This document shows positions 53,449 through 62,222 of a DNA stretch of 64,000 nt, piece by piece. The notes under the pieces were generated by a model. That model was not told the DNA's origin, made no database searches, and was given only the letters and a program-made list of their open reading frames with translations. This DNA comes from Paenibacillus lactis (GTDB lineage: Bacteria; Bacillota; Bacilli; Paenibacillales; Paenibacillaceae), in the NCBI RefSeq assembly GCF_017873605.1, contig NZ_JAGGKI010000003.1, forward strand, positions 496,001-560,000, given 5' to 3'. The translations under genes and the position numbers were made by a program. Every line of letters starts with the position of its first letter. Position 1 is the stretch's first letter.

Positions 53449-54291
53449 TTAGAATGCCGGGATAACGGCTCCTTTGTATTCCTGTTCAATAAAAGTCTTC
53501 ACATCTTCCGAAGTCAGCGCCTTCGCCAGCTTCTGGATAGCTTCCGAATCCTTGTTGTCCGGGCGAGCTACCAGCAGGTTCGCGTAAGGGTTATCCTTGT
53601 CTTCGATAAACAGCGCGTCCTTCGTTGGGTCAAGGCCGGCTTCCAATGCATAGTTCGTGTTGATGACAGCAAGATCAAGCTCATCCAGCATGCGAGGCAG
53701 CATGGCAGCTTCCACTTCTTTGAACTCCAAGTTTTTCGGATTTTCCGTAATATCCTTCGCGGTCGCTTCCAGCTTGGTTTCGTCCGCCAGCTTGATAACG
53801 CCGTTCTTGGACAGCAGGGTCAGCGCACGGCCCGCGTTGGACGGATCGTTCGGAATGGCGACCACGGCGCCGTCCTTCAGCTCGTCGACCGACTTGATCG
53901 TTCTGGAATAAGCGCCAAGCGGCTCAACGTGTACGGCGATAACGGACTCCAGCTTCAATCCGCGTTCCTTGATCTCGTTATCGAGATACGGCTTATGCTG
54001 GAAGAAGTTCGCGTCGATCTCCTTGGAGTCGACCTTCGTATTCGGCAGCACGTAATCGGTGAATTCGACAATTTCCAGATTCACGCCTTCTTTTTCAAGC
54101 GCAGGTTTGATATGCTCAAGAATCTTTGCATGCGGTGCCGGCGAAGCCCCCACCTTAATGGTTACCTTCTCTTGTCCCGCAGCGCCGTTTGTATCCGCAG
54201 GCTCCGATGCGTTATCCGCAGGCTTGCTGCCGCAAGCAGCCAGCACCGCGACCAAAGTCAGACTAATGAATGCCAATACCCATTTTTTCAT
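53449..54291 (-). CDS. metQ: Methionine ABC transporter substrate-binding lipoprotein
   Basis: A 280-residue lipoprotein of the MetQ/NlpA family. A signal sequence (KKWVLAFISLTLVAVLAAC) ends at the lipobox LAAC, with Cys ~20 to be lipidated, then GSKPADNASEPADTNGAA as a flexible linker. The mature part begins VTIKVGASPAPHAKILEHIK, and VDSKEIDANFFQHKPYLDNE near 110 is typical of methionine-binding members. It delivers methionine to MetI-MetN. GGAGGGAG lies 11 bases before the ATG. Last gene of the SAM-riboswitch operon. Confidence 0.94.
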   Translation of the reverse strand: MKKWVLAFISLTLVAVLAACGSKPADNASEPADTNGAAGQEKVTIKVGASPAPHAKILEHIKPALEKEGVNLEIVEFTDYVLPNTKVDSKEIDANFFQHKPYLDNEIKERGLKLESVIAVHVEPLGAYSRTIKSVDELKDGAVVAIPNDPSNAGRALTLLSKNGVIKLADETKLEATAKDITENPKNLEFKEVEAAMLPRMLDELDLAVINTNYALEAGLDPTKDALFIEDKDNPYANLLVARPDNKDSEAIQKLAKALTSEDVKTFIEQEYKGAVIPAF

Positions 54292-54356
54292 CCTAAAACT
54301 CTCCCTCCGAAAATAGTTTATCTATATGATGTCTTCCTTGTTGCTCCAGCAATCCG

Positions 54357-55025
54357 TTATTTTCTTGTAAAATGACGCACCAGCCGGTCTCCCGCCATCT
54401 GCAGGAGCTGCACCAGCACAATCATCAAGACAACGGCCAAAATCATAATCTCCGTCTCATAACGGTAGTAACCGTACTTGATCGCCAAATCCCCCAAACC
54501 GCCGCCGCCAACCTGGCCGGACATCGCGGTATACGATACGAGTGTCACGATCGTGATCGTCATGCCTGCCAGCAAGCCCGGGCGGGCTTCCGGCAGCAGC
54601 ACTCTCCACACGATCTGGCTGGTCGATGAGCCCATGGCGTGGGCGGCTTCGATGACGCCTTTATCCACTTCGTTCAGCGCCGTCTCCACAAGTCTCGCGA
54701 AGAACGGCGCCGCTCCGACGACAAGCGGAGGAATGGTCCCGAGCACGCCGTACGATACCCCGACGATCGACTTCGTAATCGGAATCATGGCTACGATCAG
54801 AATGATGAATGGAACCGACCGCAGAATGTTCACGATGAACGACAGGATGGAATAGCCGAAGCGAACGAAGCCTGACGTTGATCTGGCAGCCATATACAGA
54901 AGCACCCCGATCGGGAGGCCGATGATGAAGCTGAACAAGGCCGAAGCGCCCAGCATGCGCAGCGTATCCAGCGTGGCCGTGCCAATCTCATTCCAATCCA
55001 CCTGAGAAAAATCCAGTCCGAGCAT
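54357..55025 (-). CDS. metI: Methionine ABC transporter permease
   Basis: A 222-residue permease with five hydrophobic segments. The permease-ATPase coupling motif is EAAHAMGSSTSQIVWRVLLPEA near residue 130. The chosen ATG at 55025 overlaps the metN stop in TGATG, with GGAGGTGA 6 bases before it; a TTG one codon earlier is in frame. It makes the channel for methionine import with MetN and MetQ. Confidence 0.94.
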   Translation of the reverse strand: MLGLDFSQVDWNEIGTATLDTLRMLGASALFSFIIGLPIGVLLYMAARSTSGFVRFGYSILSFIVNILRSVPFIILIVAMIPITKSIVGVSYGVLGTIPPLVVGAAPFFARLVETALNEVDKGVIEAAHAMGSSTSQIVWRVLLPEARPGLLAGMTITIVTLVSYTAMSGQVGGGGLGDLAIKYGYYRYETEIMILAVVLMIVLVQLLQMAGDRLVRHFTRK

Positions 55026-56041
55026 CAATGAATCACCTCCACGTCTAATCCTTGATCCAGCAGTCTGCGGATCGTGTCTTCAATCGCGCCCTTGCTGCCT
55101 TCAAACCGTACGATCAGCTGCCCGTATGGCGTTTCCTTGATCGTTGAGATAGTCCCTTGCAGGATCGCAAAGTTAACCCCGGTCTCATGGACCGTATGCG
55201 ACAAGATCGACTCGTACGTCTTCGACCCGAGGAACGTGATCTGCACCGCCTGCGAGGAGCTCCCGTCTTGACCTTGAAGCGCTAGTCGCAATGCATCGCC
55301 GTTGTCCATCTCCTGACGGATGAACTCCCGCGTAACCTCGTGCTTCGGCTTCAGGAACACTTCCGTCACCGGACCTTGCTCCACAATGCCGCCTTGGTGA
55401 ATGACCGCCACTCTGTCGCAAATGCTCTGGATGACATGCATCTCATGCGTGATCAGCACAATCGTCAGGTTAAACTTCTTGTTAATATCCAGCAGCAGCC
55501 GCAGGATCGAATCCGTCGTCTGAGGGTCCAAGGCCGAGGTGGCCTCGTCGCAGAGCAGCACCTCCGGGTCGCTTGCAAGCGCCCTGGCGATTCCTACCCG
55601 CTGCTTCTGGCCGCCCGACAGCTGGGACGGGTATTTGTCCCGATGCTCCGCAAGACCGACCAAATTCAGAAGCTCGCTTACCTTGCGCTCGATGTCCGCC
55701 TTCGAAGTCTTGATCAGACGAAGCGGAAAGGCGATGTTGTCATAGACCGTTGCAGAGGACAGCAGATTGAAATGCTGAAAGATCATGCCGATCTTCCGCC
55801 GCTCCGCCTGCAGCTGCTTCTTTCCGAGGCTCGTCAGGTTGACGCCGCCTACCCACACCTCGCCGGACGTCGGACGTTCCAGCAAATTCATGCAGCGGAT
55901 GAGCGTGCTCTTGCCTGCCCCGGAATGTCCGATGACACCGAATATTTCTCCTTTTTCAATCGACAAATTCAATCCGGACAATGCTGTGGTCATTCGGCCG
56001 GCTTTTCCGTACTGCTTCGTCAATTGCTTCAGTTCAATCAA
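55025..56041 (-). CDS. metN: Methionine ABC transporter ATP-binding protein
   Basis: A 338-residue ABC ATPase: Walker A GHSGAGKST, signature LSGGQKQRV, Walker B VLLCDEATSALDP and the switch His in LITHEMHV. The last ~80 residues are the regulatory NIL domain (QITFLGSKTYESILSHTVHE and VRFEGSKGAIEDTIRRLLDQ), which binds methionine and inhibits transport. The TTG at 56041 has AAAGGGGGATC upstream. A longer frame to 56167 would start inside the SAM riboswitch terminator region and is rejected. Confidence 0.95.
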   Translation of the reverse strand: MIELKQLTKQYGKAGRMTTALSGLNLSIEKGEIFGVIGHSGAGKSTLIRCMNLLERPTSGEVWVGGVNLTSLGKKQLQAERRKIGMIFQHFNLLSSATVYDNIAFPLRLIKTSKADIERKVSELLNLVGLAEHRDKYPSQLSGGQKQRVGIARALASDPEVLLCDEATSALDPQTTDSILRLLLDINKKFNLTIVLITHEMHVIQSICDRVAVIHQGGIVEQGPVTEVFLKPKHEVTREFIRQEMDNGDALRLALQGQDGSSSQAVQITFLGSKTYESILSHTVHETGVNFAILQGTISTIKETPYGQLIVRFEGSKGAIEDTIRRLLDQGLDVEVIH

Positions 56042-56087
56042 ACCGTGATCCCCCTTTTTTCGTGCTAACGTTTCATATCTATTTACC

Positions 56088-56136
56088 CGCAAAAGAAAAG
56101 AGCCACTTTTTGCAGAATCAAAAAGGGCTCTCTTTA
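56088..56136 (-). terminator. Intrinsic terminator of the SAM riboswitch
   Basis: AAAGAGAGCCCTTTTTG and CAAAAAGTGGCTCTTTT form a hairpin followed by CTTTTG in the minus direction. It lies between the aptamer and metN. Confidence 0.85.
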
Positions 56137-56153
56137 CATAAAGTCGACGCCTT

Positions 56154-56302
56154 TTCTCATCTGTCAAAGCAGCCTATACGTCGCGCTGCTTTGAAGGAAT
56201 TAGCACCATGTCACTCCATTTGCGTTCATTGCACTTGCAATCAACGCTGGAGCCGGTTGCCGGGCTTCATCGGGCCTGTCCCTCCGCCTCTCTCGATAAG
56301 AA
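56154..56302 (-). ncRNA. SAM riboswitch (S-box, SAM-I)
   Basis: Minus-strand conserved blocks appear in order: CTTATCGAGAGAGGCGGAGG (56281-56300), CCCGATGAAGCCCGGCAACC (~56256-56275), GGTGCTAATTCC (~56196-56208), then an AAAGCAG/CTGCTTT hairpin and GATGAGAA closing P1. SAM should promote termination before metN. Confidence 0.96.
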
Positions 56303-56369
56303 AACTCGATATGAAATTTTTTCGTTATATTGATGTGTTTTTCAAATCATATTCATGAATGCAATTGTT

Positions 56370-56398
56370 AGTATAGTTTTTTTTCGCCCTTTTGTCAA
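56370..56398 (-). promoter_or_regulatory. Consensus promoter of the metNIQ leader
   Basis: Minus-strand TTGACA (56393-56398), exactly 17 bp, and TATACT (56370-56375). Confidence 0.85.
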
Positions 56399-56421
56399 AA
56401 GGAATTTCATGGTCGGCTGCA

Positions 56422-57141
56422 TCAAGCCCGGATCCCGTTCTTCGCCCACATTTGGTTCGTATACCGGTAGGATGCTCTCAGGCTTTGGCACACCATTTCA
56501 AGCCCTTGCTCCAGCTCATCCAGGTGCGACCCGATATCCTCCAGCTCGATCCGCTCCGACAGTCCCTGATGGCGCTGCCACAGGTCGTCCTGCATTTCCG
56601 AATTCATGTAGTGAATCTCGGTGTTGCGCCGTTTCCGCAGCTTGTTCATCGGAGTTTTATAGCGCTCCTTGATCGCCTCCAGCTCTGCGGACAGCTCGCC
56701 GTGCGCCTTCAGGAACTTGAACTGGCGAAGCACGGTAAAGTAGGAGAAATGCTCCTTCACCTTCGAGGTGTTCAGATCGTACAGATCGTTCAGCACCGTT
56801 CCCAGCTTGTCAAGGATTGAGAATACGCGAATAAATCCGTTCTTATAAAAATAAACATAGCGCCGGTATTCCCCTTGCTCCTCGATCGACATGTCATCCA
56901 CATATCCCGAATTGACCGATCGGCTGAAATGCTTCGCTGCATTCCAGCTCTGCTCCAGTTCATCGAGCGACACGATTAAACCGCGCGTCCATATTTCAAG
57001 CTTGCGAAAGTCATGCGTCGGGTCTTCATTTTTTTCCATTTCCTTCTTCAGCAGCTGGCTCGTCTTGACCATCGATTCAATCGCTTCTTCAAGCAGCCCG
57101 TTATTCTGCCGCGGTTGTTCCCCAAGCAACAAACGAAGCAT
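56422..57141 (-). CDS. HEPN-like protein (Cthe_2314 type)
   Basis: A ~239-residue, almost wholly helical and charged protein. Near residues 172-177 it has RNTEIH, an Arg-4-His spacing of the kind found in HEPN RNase active sites (RX4-6H), set in LRKRRNTEIHYMNSEM. The rest is Glu, Lys and Leu-rich helices, and IWTRGLIVSLDELEQSWNAA is near 50. This resembles the Cthe_2314 HEPN group of Firmicutes, whose function is unknown. There is no nucleotidyltransferase partner next to it, so toxin-antitoxin function is not supported. The ATG at 57141 has GGAGG 8 bases upstream; GTG 57150 is in frame. Confidence 0.7.
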   Translation of the reverse strand: MLRLLLGEQPRQNNGLLEEAIESMVKTSQLLKKEMEKNEDPTHDFRKLEIWTRGLIVSLDELEQSWNAAKHFSRSVNSGYVDDMSIEEQGEYRRYVYFYKNGFIRVFSILDKLGTVLNDLYDLNTSKVKEHFSYFTVLRQFKFLKAHGELSAELEAIKERYKTPMNKLRKRRNTEIHYMNSEMQDDLWQRHQGLSERIELEDIGSHLDELEQGLEMVCQSLRASYRYTNQMWAKNGIRA

Positions 57142-57193
57142 GGGCCGCACCTCCTACGTCAAAATGTCCCTGATTCCCTCTAGGATGGACTGG

Positions 57194-58963
57194 TCATTTG
57201 CCGAAATATTCGTTCCAGCGGGCATCCACCGTCTTTACGATATCCTCCCGCGGGAACAGCTCATCCGGGTATCCGGGCTTCATGCGGGCATCAATGACCA
57301 GCGGAAGCTTGTACGACAGATGATGATGCTCGATCTCGCTGGCGGCGAAGATATCCGTTGCGGGATTAAAGCGGGTAAATACCGTCCACAAGAACGATGT
57401 TTGCGTGGCGGACGTCGACTTGGCATCATCCACGACGATCACCAGCGGCCATTTCGTGCTGCGGGCATGCATGAACTCCATGACGCGCTGGGCCAGCCCA
57501 GGTTCTTTCTCATAGGATGCCCCGGATACGACAAGGCAACCGCCGCAATATGCGACCGCCTGGGAAATTCCCGGAATATCCCCTTCATCGTAGCTTCGCG
57601 GAAGCTCGCGGATCGGCTCCCCGATCCCCATCAGCACGGCCTTGCTGCCGTGATTCAGCTTCTGCCCCGTATAATCCAGCGTATCATGCGAGGTTTTATT
57701 AAATATGAATAAATCCGTTGCCGGATTAAATCGTTCCAGCACCGCTTCTAGCGTCTCGTTGAAATCCGACAGGTCCAGCGGCCGGTTCGTCAGCATCAGC
57801 ATTTTGGTGAGCGACAGCTGACCCTCGCCCAGAATCCGGAACGCGGAGACGAGCGCCTCGCGGGAATAGCTCTCCCGAACGACCGCTGCCGTCAGTGCAT
57901 GGAACCCGGTTTCCGCATAGGTCCATAGCGAGCGGACCGACGGCATCACCATCGGGAAGGCCGGGGACAGCAGGCGCTGCAAAAACTCGCCCAGGTAGTA
58001 GTCCTCTTGCCGCGGCTTTCCGACGATCGTTGCCGGATAAATAGCGTCCTTGCGGTGCCACATATTCTTCACATGAAGCACCGGGAAGTCATGCGCAAGG
58101 GAATAATAGCCGTAGTGATCGCCGAAAGGACCCTCCAGGCGGCGTTCATGCGGCGGCACGATTCCGCTGATCGCGAATTCCGCCTCTGCCGGAATGCGGT
58201 GTCCGCCAAGCGGGTTGTCTGTCATCGGCAGCTTGCCGCCCATGATCAGCGAAGCCATCAGCAGCTCCGGCAGATGCTCCGGCACCGGTGCGATAGCGGA
58301 GGCAATCAGCGCAGGCGGGCCGCCGACGAAGACGGACACCGGCAGCGGCTGATTCTGCTGCTCTGCCTCGAAGTAGTGAAAGCCGCCTCCCTTATGAATC
58401 TGCCAATGGATTCCGGTGGTCGAGTCATCATAAATTTGAATCCGGTACATGCCCAGATTATGATCCTTCGGCTTCGATGGGCTCTCGGTATAGACGAGCG
58501 GCAGCGTGATGAACGGTCCGCCGTCCTCCTGCCAGCTGGTCAACCGCGGTAGCTGCTTGAGCGGATTCTCCGTCACCTTGACGCCCATCACCGGCGCTTC
58601 TTGCTGAGGCACGGATTTCATCCCTACCTTTAAAATATCCTTAAACAGCCCGCGTTCATTCCACAGCGCGGAAAACGTAGGCGGCAGCAGCTTATCGGTT
58701 GCCCCGATGATCGATTTCATCAGCTGCTCCGGGCGCGGACCGAATGCCATGTCGACCCGGCGCGCGGTTCCGAACAGATTCGTTGCCACTGGAAAAGGCG
58801 TCCCTTTCACATTGGTAAACAGCAGGGCAGGTCCTCCCTCTTCGATCACGCGCCGGTGAATTTCAGCCAGCTCCAGATACGGATCCACCGGTGCTTCAAT
58901 GACAGCAAGATCATTTTCCTTGCGAAGCGTTTCAAGCCATTGGCGTAGATTCTGGTAAATCAA
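57194..58963 (-). CDS. UbiD-family decarboxylase, possible menaquinone enzyme
   Basis: A 589-residue UbiD-like decarboxylase, a family that uses prenylated FMN. Conserved stretches include GPALLFTNVKGTPFPVATNL near residue 50, LGMYRIQIYDDSTTGIHWQI near 175 and GPFGDHYGYYSLAHDFPVLH near 280. The size (~590) is that of the group proposed to act in the futalosine menaquinone route rather than the ~490-residue ubiquinone enzyme. MqnE is 8 kb away, which supports but does not prove this. TTG 58963 has AAGGAG 8 bases upstream; ATG 59029 is in frame. Confidence 0.82.
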   Translation of the reverse strand: MIYQNLRQWLETLRKENDLAVIEAPVDPYLELAEIHRRVIEEGGPALLFTNVKGTPFPVATNLFGTARRVDMAFGPRPEQLMKSIIGATDKLLPPTFSALWNERGLFKDILKVGMKSVPQQEAPVMGVKVTENPLKQLPRLTSWQEDGGPFITLPLVYTESPSKPKDHNLGMYRIQIYDDSTTGIHWQIHKGGGFHYFEAEQQNQPLPVSVFVGGPPALIASAIAPVPEHLPELLMASLIMGGKLPMTDNPLGGHRIPAEAEFAISGIVPPHERRLEGPFGDHYGYYSLAHDFPVLHVKNMWHRKDAIYPATIVGKPRQEDYYLGEFLQRLLSPAFPMVMPSVRSLWTYAETGFHALTAAVVRESYSREALVSAFRILGEGQLSLTKMLMLTNRPLDLSDFNETLEAVLERFNPATDLFIFNKTSHDTLDYTGQKLNHGSKAVLMGIGEPIRELPRSYDEGDIPGISQAVAYCGGCLVVSGASYEKEPGLAQRVMEFMHARSTKWPLVIVVDDAKSTSATQTSFLWTVFTRFNPATDIFAASEIEHHHLSYKLPLVIDARMKPGYPDELFPREDIVKTVDARWNEYFGK

Positions 58964-59071
58964 GTGCTCCACTCCTTCGGGTACAACAAAGTCCTCGAGC
59001 ATGTTTCGCTTCGGGGACTTCGCCTGCACAAATATTAAAATGTTCCATGTTGCATACTGTAGTGACGGGAA

Positions 59072-60046
59072 TTAGCCGATCTTCTCCCCGCGCAGCTCCA
59101 ATTCGCCCTGCTGCTCGACCGGTGCCAATTCTCTTAGCTGCCATACCCTCACGCTCAAATAACTGAGCACGCCGAACAGCGCAGAGATCAGAAGGGTATG
59201 ACCAAGCGCGGAGAATACATAGACTTCGTCATTGTGCATCGTGGCCATAATGATGGCGCCGCTGAAAATCTGCAGCAAGCACAGCACCGTTGCCGAAACT
59301 CCGAGCATCTGAATTTCGCGGTTGTCCCGGTTTCGCCAATAAGCGAAATGTCCCATTACGGCTACTACGATGAGCAGCAGAAGAGCCGCCACCCGGTGCA
59401 TGAAGGCAATGCCCACGCCGCCGCCGAGCTCCGGAATCACTTCCCCGTTGCAGAGCGGCCAGCCGGAGCACCCCTCTCTCGAGTCGGTGTGGCTTACGAA
59501 TGCTCCGATATATACCACGATATACGTATAAATCGTCGCCCCCCAGACGAGTCGGCGAAAACCATTGCTGACCCGGGGCAGCCGCTCCGATCCAAGCGGC
59601 ATCTTCGCCTTCTCTACCCTCCGCATGCCCAGCGCAAGCATAACCGAGCTAGCGAATGCGATGAGCGAGAAGCCGAAATGCAGCGCCATCACGGCCGCCG
59701 ACTGAGGCTTGACGACTGCGAGCGCTCCCATAATCGCTTGTACAATCACGAACACCGATGTCATGACCACATAAGCCATCAGATCCTTGCGGTCACGCTT
59801 GTATCTCCAAAATGCGATCAGGGAAGCCAGGGCGGCCAAGCCGGCCATCCCGCTGACAGCGCGGTGCGAGTATTCGATCAAGGAGGAGACGGTGTAAGCG
59901 GGAATAAACTTTCCGTTACACAGCGGCCACTCTTGTCCACAGCCAAGCCCGGAGTCGGTCTTGGTAACGACCATGCCCCCGAAGGTGGCGAAGAACATGA
60001 CTGCGCATGTTATGTAACTCAGCCATTTTAATTGTTTATCATTCAC
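59072..60046 (-). CDS. ctaA: Heme A synthase CtaA
   Basis: A 324-residue membrane protein with eight hydrophobic segments that oxidises a methyl group of heme O to give heme A for cytochrome aa3 and caa3 oxidases. The four conserved His positions are visible: EYSHRAVSG, ALHFGFSL, AFMHRVAAL and ALGHTLLI. Extracytoplasmic Cys pairs CGQEWPLC near residue 40 and CSGWPLC near 195 form the two loop motifs typical of Bacillus CtaA. The GTG at 60046 has AGGTGAG 5 bases upstream; GTG 60055 is in frame. CtaB is not in the window. Confidence 0.94.
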   Translation of the reverse strand: MNDKQLKWLSYITCAVMFFATFGGMVVTKTDSGLGCGQEWPLCNGKFIPAYTVSSLIEYSHRAVSGMAGLAALASLIAFWRYKRDRKDLMAYVVMTSVFVIVQAIMGALAVVKPQSAAVMALHFGFSLIAFASSVMLALGMRRVEKAKMPLGSERLPRVSNGFRRLVWGATIYTYIVVYIGAFVSHTDSREGCSGWPLCNGEVIPELGGGVGIAFMHRVAALLLLIVVAVMGHFAYWRNRDNREIQMLGVSATVLCLLQIFSGAIIMATMHNDEVYVFSALGHTLLISALFGVLSYLSVRVWQLRELAPVEQQGELELRGEKIG

Positions 60047-60193
60047 TAATCTCACCTGCTGCCTATATTCTTAACAATCCGCCATCAATAGCGGATTCCT
60101 TATTGCAGTCTAAATTTCATTATACCTGATTATGCCGCGACGGTCACTTTAACGATTGTGACAAAATGTTCAAAATTAGGAGAAGCTTATTGC

Positions 60194-60238
60194 CAAAAAC
60201 AACACCGCCGCCAAGGGATCATCCATAGGCGACGGTGC
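60194..60238 (-). terminator. Terminator of the thioredoxin-like gene
   Basis: CACCGTCGCC and GGCGGCGGTG arms (one mismatch) with a T-rich tail TTGTTTTTGG in the minus direction, 25 bp past the thioredoxin-like stop. Confidence 0.65.
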
Positions 60239-60261
60239 GTTGTGCATCATTCCCGTTATGC

Positions 60262-60606
60262 TCACTTATGAATCGTTTCGTACACATCCACCGCACGCTG
60301 CAGGAAATCTTCGATTTCCTCGCGGGATTTGCGGAATTTGTTGACGAAGCGGACAAGTTCCCGTCCGTCGGCATAGGCGACGAAGCTAGGGATACCGAGG
60401 ATGTTCTGCTGCTGGCTTACATCGCCGACAGCATCGACGTCAACTTCTACCAGGGTCAGCTGGTTCGAGAATTTCTGCTCAACATCCGGCATGAATGGAT
60501 CGATAAACTTGCAATCACCGCACCAGTCTGCTTTGAATACTGCGACAGTCAAGCGCGGAGACTGGATAGCAACCTGAAATTCGGCTTCCGAAGTGATTTT
60601 GTCCAT
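60262..60606 (-). CDS. Thioredoxin-family protein with WCGDC site
   Basis: A 114-residue thioredoxin fold. The redox motif is WCGDC in FKADWCGDCKFIDPFMPDVE near residue 28, with the cis-Pro in ILGIPSFVAYADG near 72. The Gly-Asp dipeptide differs from Gly-Pro of classical thioredoxin and likely changes redox potential or partner. The C-terminal helix EEIEDFLQRAVDVYETI is regular. AAAGGGGAGATC precedes ATG 60606; the longer frame to 60699 adds unlikely residues. It is divergent from the DUF2515 gene. Confidence 0.93.
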   Translation of the reverse strand: MDKITSEAEFQVAIQSPRLTVAVFKADWCGDCKFIDPFMPDVEQKFSNQLTLVEVDVDAVGDVSQQQNILGIPSFVAYADGRELVRFVNKFRKSREEIEDFLQRAVDVYETIHK

Positions 60607-60750
60607 GGATGATCTCCCCTTTTCGTCGAAATGGTTCAACTTTAGTGAATCAAAATGTGGAGTGGAAGTCAAATATTCGTGACATACTGACAATACCAAG
60701 ATAGAGCAATCGCCAAGATGACCAAGCGACTAACGGCAGGTGAGAACGGG

Positions 60751-62136
60751 ATGCAGCAAGGCGAAAAAGACAAACAGGCGTGGTCCGGATCCATACGCAG
60801 ATGGGTGTCCACATTGGCGGAAGCCGCAGTCGAAGCCTTGACTGGACGGGTGACCTCCTGGGAAATATCCTCCAAGCTCCGGGATGGCCGGAAGGACTGG
60901 AGCTGGGAGGCGGTCGCAGCGCGAAGCCTCCGGTCCGAGCTAAAGCGTATCGCCCGCAGGCAGCACAAGGAAATAAAAATGAACGCGAGCCCACCCGCCA
61001 TGAGCTTGCCCTTTATTCGGGCCGTGAATTCCGTAGACGGATTTAATGCCAGGGAACAAGAAATAGTGGAATCCATTCAAAGCACCGTCATGGATGCCAA
61101 TCGGAGCAACATCTCGCGCACGCAGGCCTACCTTAGCTGCTATGAAGCCTTTCCGGAGCTGCATTGGGCCTTTCTTGCCCATATGGTCTCCCGAAATGCC
61201 GGCTGGAACATGAGCGACCTGCAAGGAGGCTTGCTGTCGGATCTAACGAATTCCGAATTTCAAGTGAATCTGTACCGTTTTCTAGAACGATGCAACGCCT
61301 TGATCTTTCAGGACGCCTACCCCCAGCTGCTGCTGTACATGCACAGCCGGAAGCTGGGCGAGCCGCTGTTTCATCTCCTGCCATGCTTTCATGTCTCGGC
61401 CTTCATGCTTCCCTTCTGGCAGCATTTCTGGCGGGAACCCGATCACGGCGCTATGCTCGCCGTTGCCCTCATCCTAAATGAACAGAATTACATTGAAGGC
61501 CGGGTTGCCCAGGACCCGTATTTTCGGTCCCGGGTTCTGAAGCATCCGTATTTTCGTTTGCATGAGCTCGCGAGATTCAATCAAATTTTGTTTCCCCTTG
61601 GGCAAGAAGAAGCCCTTACCAGGGGCGTAGCCCCTTCCGCTGCAGGCAATAAGCTCCCGCTTCGGCCGCTTGCGGGGCTCACCCTTCCCAAATTCGACAG
61701 CCTGACGGCTCGGATCAAAGCAGGTAAATCGCTCTACGGGCTGCTCTTCGGATACGAGGAGGTGCACCGTCGTGCGCTCGCTTTCGCCCGGTCCACCCCG
61801 CACCGGGGATCGCGCTCCGAATACTGGCCGGCGCTTTTCACCGCGGACAAGCAGGCGGCCATTAACAACGGCAAGGAAAGCAGCGTGCTGTTGGAATCCG
61901 AGTGGCTCCCTTCAGGGAAACGCCTGTACAGCCCCGAGCTGGAATCCGTGTGGCAGGATACGCCCTCCGGCCCGATCCCGCGGTATGATTGGTATCGCAG
62001 CTCCGCCAAGCTTCGGCTATTCCGTGAACCGGTCCGGCCGCTGCTGTTCGATATGACCCACGCGCACCGGGCCCAGCTGGAGAAGACGGCCATGGCCCAC
62101 GATGTCGCTCATGAGAACCAACCAAAGCATGGATAG
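60751..62136 (+). CDS. DUF2515 family protein (YppC-like)
   Basis: A ~461-residue protein of the DUF2515/YppC type. Recognisable stretches are NRSNISRTQAYLSCYEAFPE near residue 125, GGLLSDLTNSEFQVNLYRFL near 160, LILNEQNYIEGRVAQDPYF near 245 and KRLYSPELESVWQDTPSG near 395. It has some hydrophobic patches but no clear signal peptide. The function is unknown. ATG 60751 follows AGGTGAG by 7 bases; ATG 60718 is also in frame. A hairpin separates it from the flippase gene. Confidence 0.8.
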   Translation: MQQGEKDKQAWSGSIRRWVSTLAEAAVEALTGRVTSWEISSKLRDGRKDWSWEAVAARSLRSELKRIARRQHKEIKMNASPPAMSLPFIRAVNSVDGFNAREQEIVESIQSTVMDANRSNISRTQAYLSCYEAFPELHWAFLAHMVSRNAGWNMSDLQGGLLSDLTNSEFQVNLYRFLERCNALIFQDAYPQLLLYMHSRKLGEPLFHLLPCFHVSAFMLPFWQHFWREPDHGAMLAVALILNEQNYIEGRVAQDPYFRSRVLKHPYFRLHELARFNQILFPLGQEEALTRGVAPSAAGNKLPLRPLAGLTLPKFDSLTARIKAGKSLYGLLFGYEEVHRRALAFARSTPHRGSRSEYWPALFTADKQAAINNGKESSVLLESEWLPSGKRLYSPELESVWQDTPSGPIPRYDWYRSSAKLRLFREPVRPLLFDMTHAHRAQLEKTAMAHDVAHENQPKHG

Positions 62137-62137
62137 T

Positions 62138-62181
62138 TGAAAAAAGGACTGCTCTCGATCCCTTGGATCAGAACAGTCCTT
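62138..62181. terminator. Terminator between DUF2515 gene and ytgP
   Basis: AAGGACTG and CAGTCCTT arms with long inner pairing; a T run (TTTTTTC) follows in the minus direction, so it best fits the end of ytgP. Confidence 0.65.
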
Positions 62182-62222
62182 CTGCAAATACATTTTCCAC
62201 TATCGATTATATAGACGCAAAG

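Noticed and set aside
56042..56167. N-terminal extension of metN
   Set aside because: It would start inside the SAM riboswitch terminator; the TTG at 56041 has a proper ribosome binding site.
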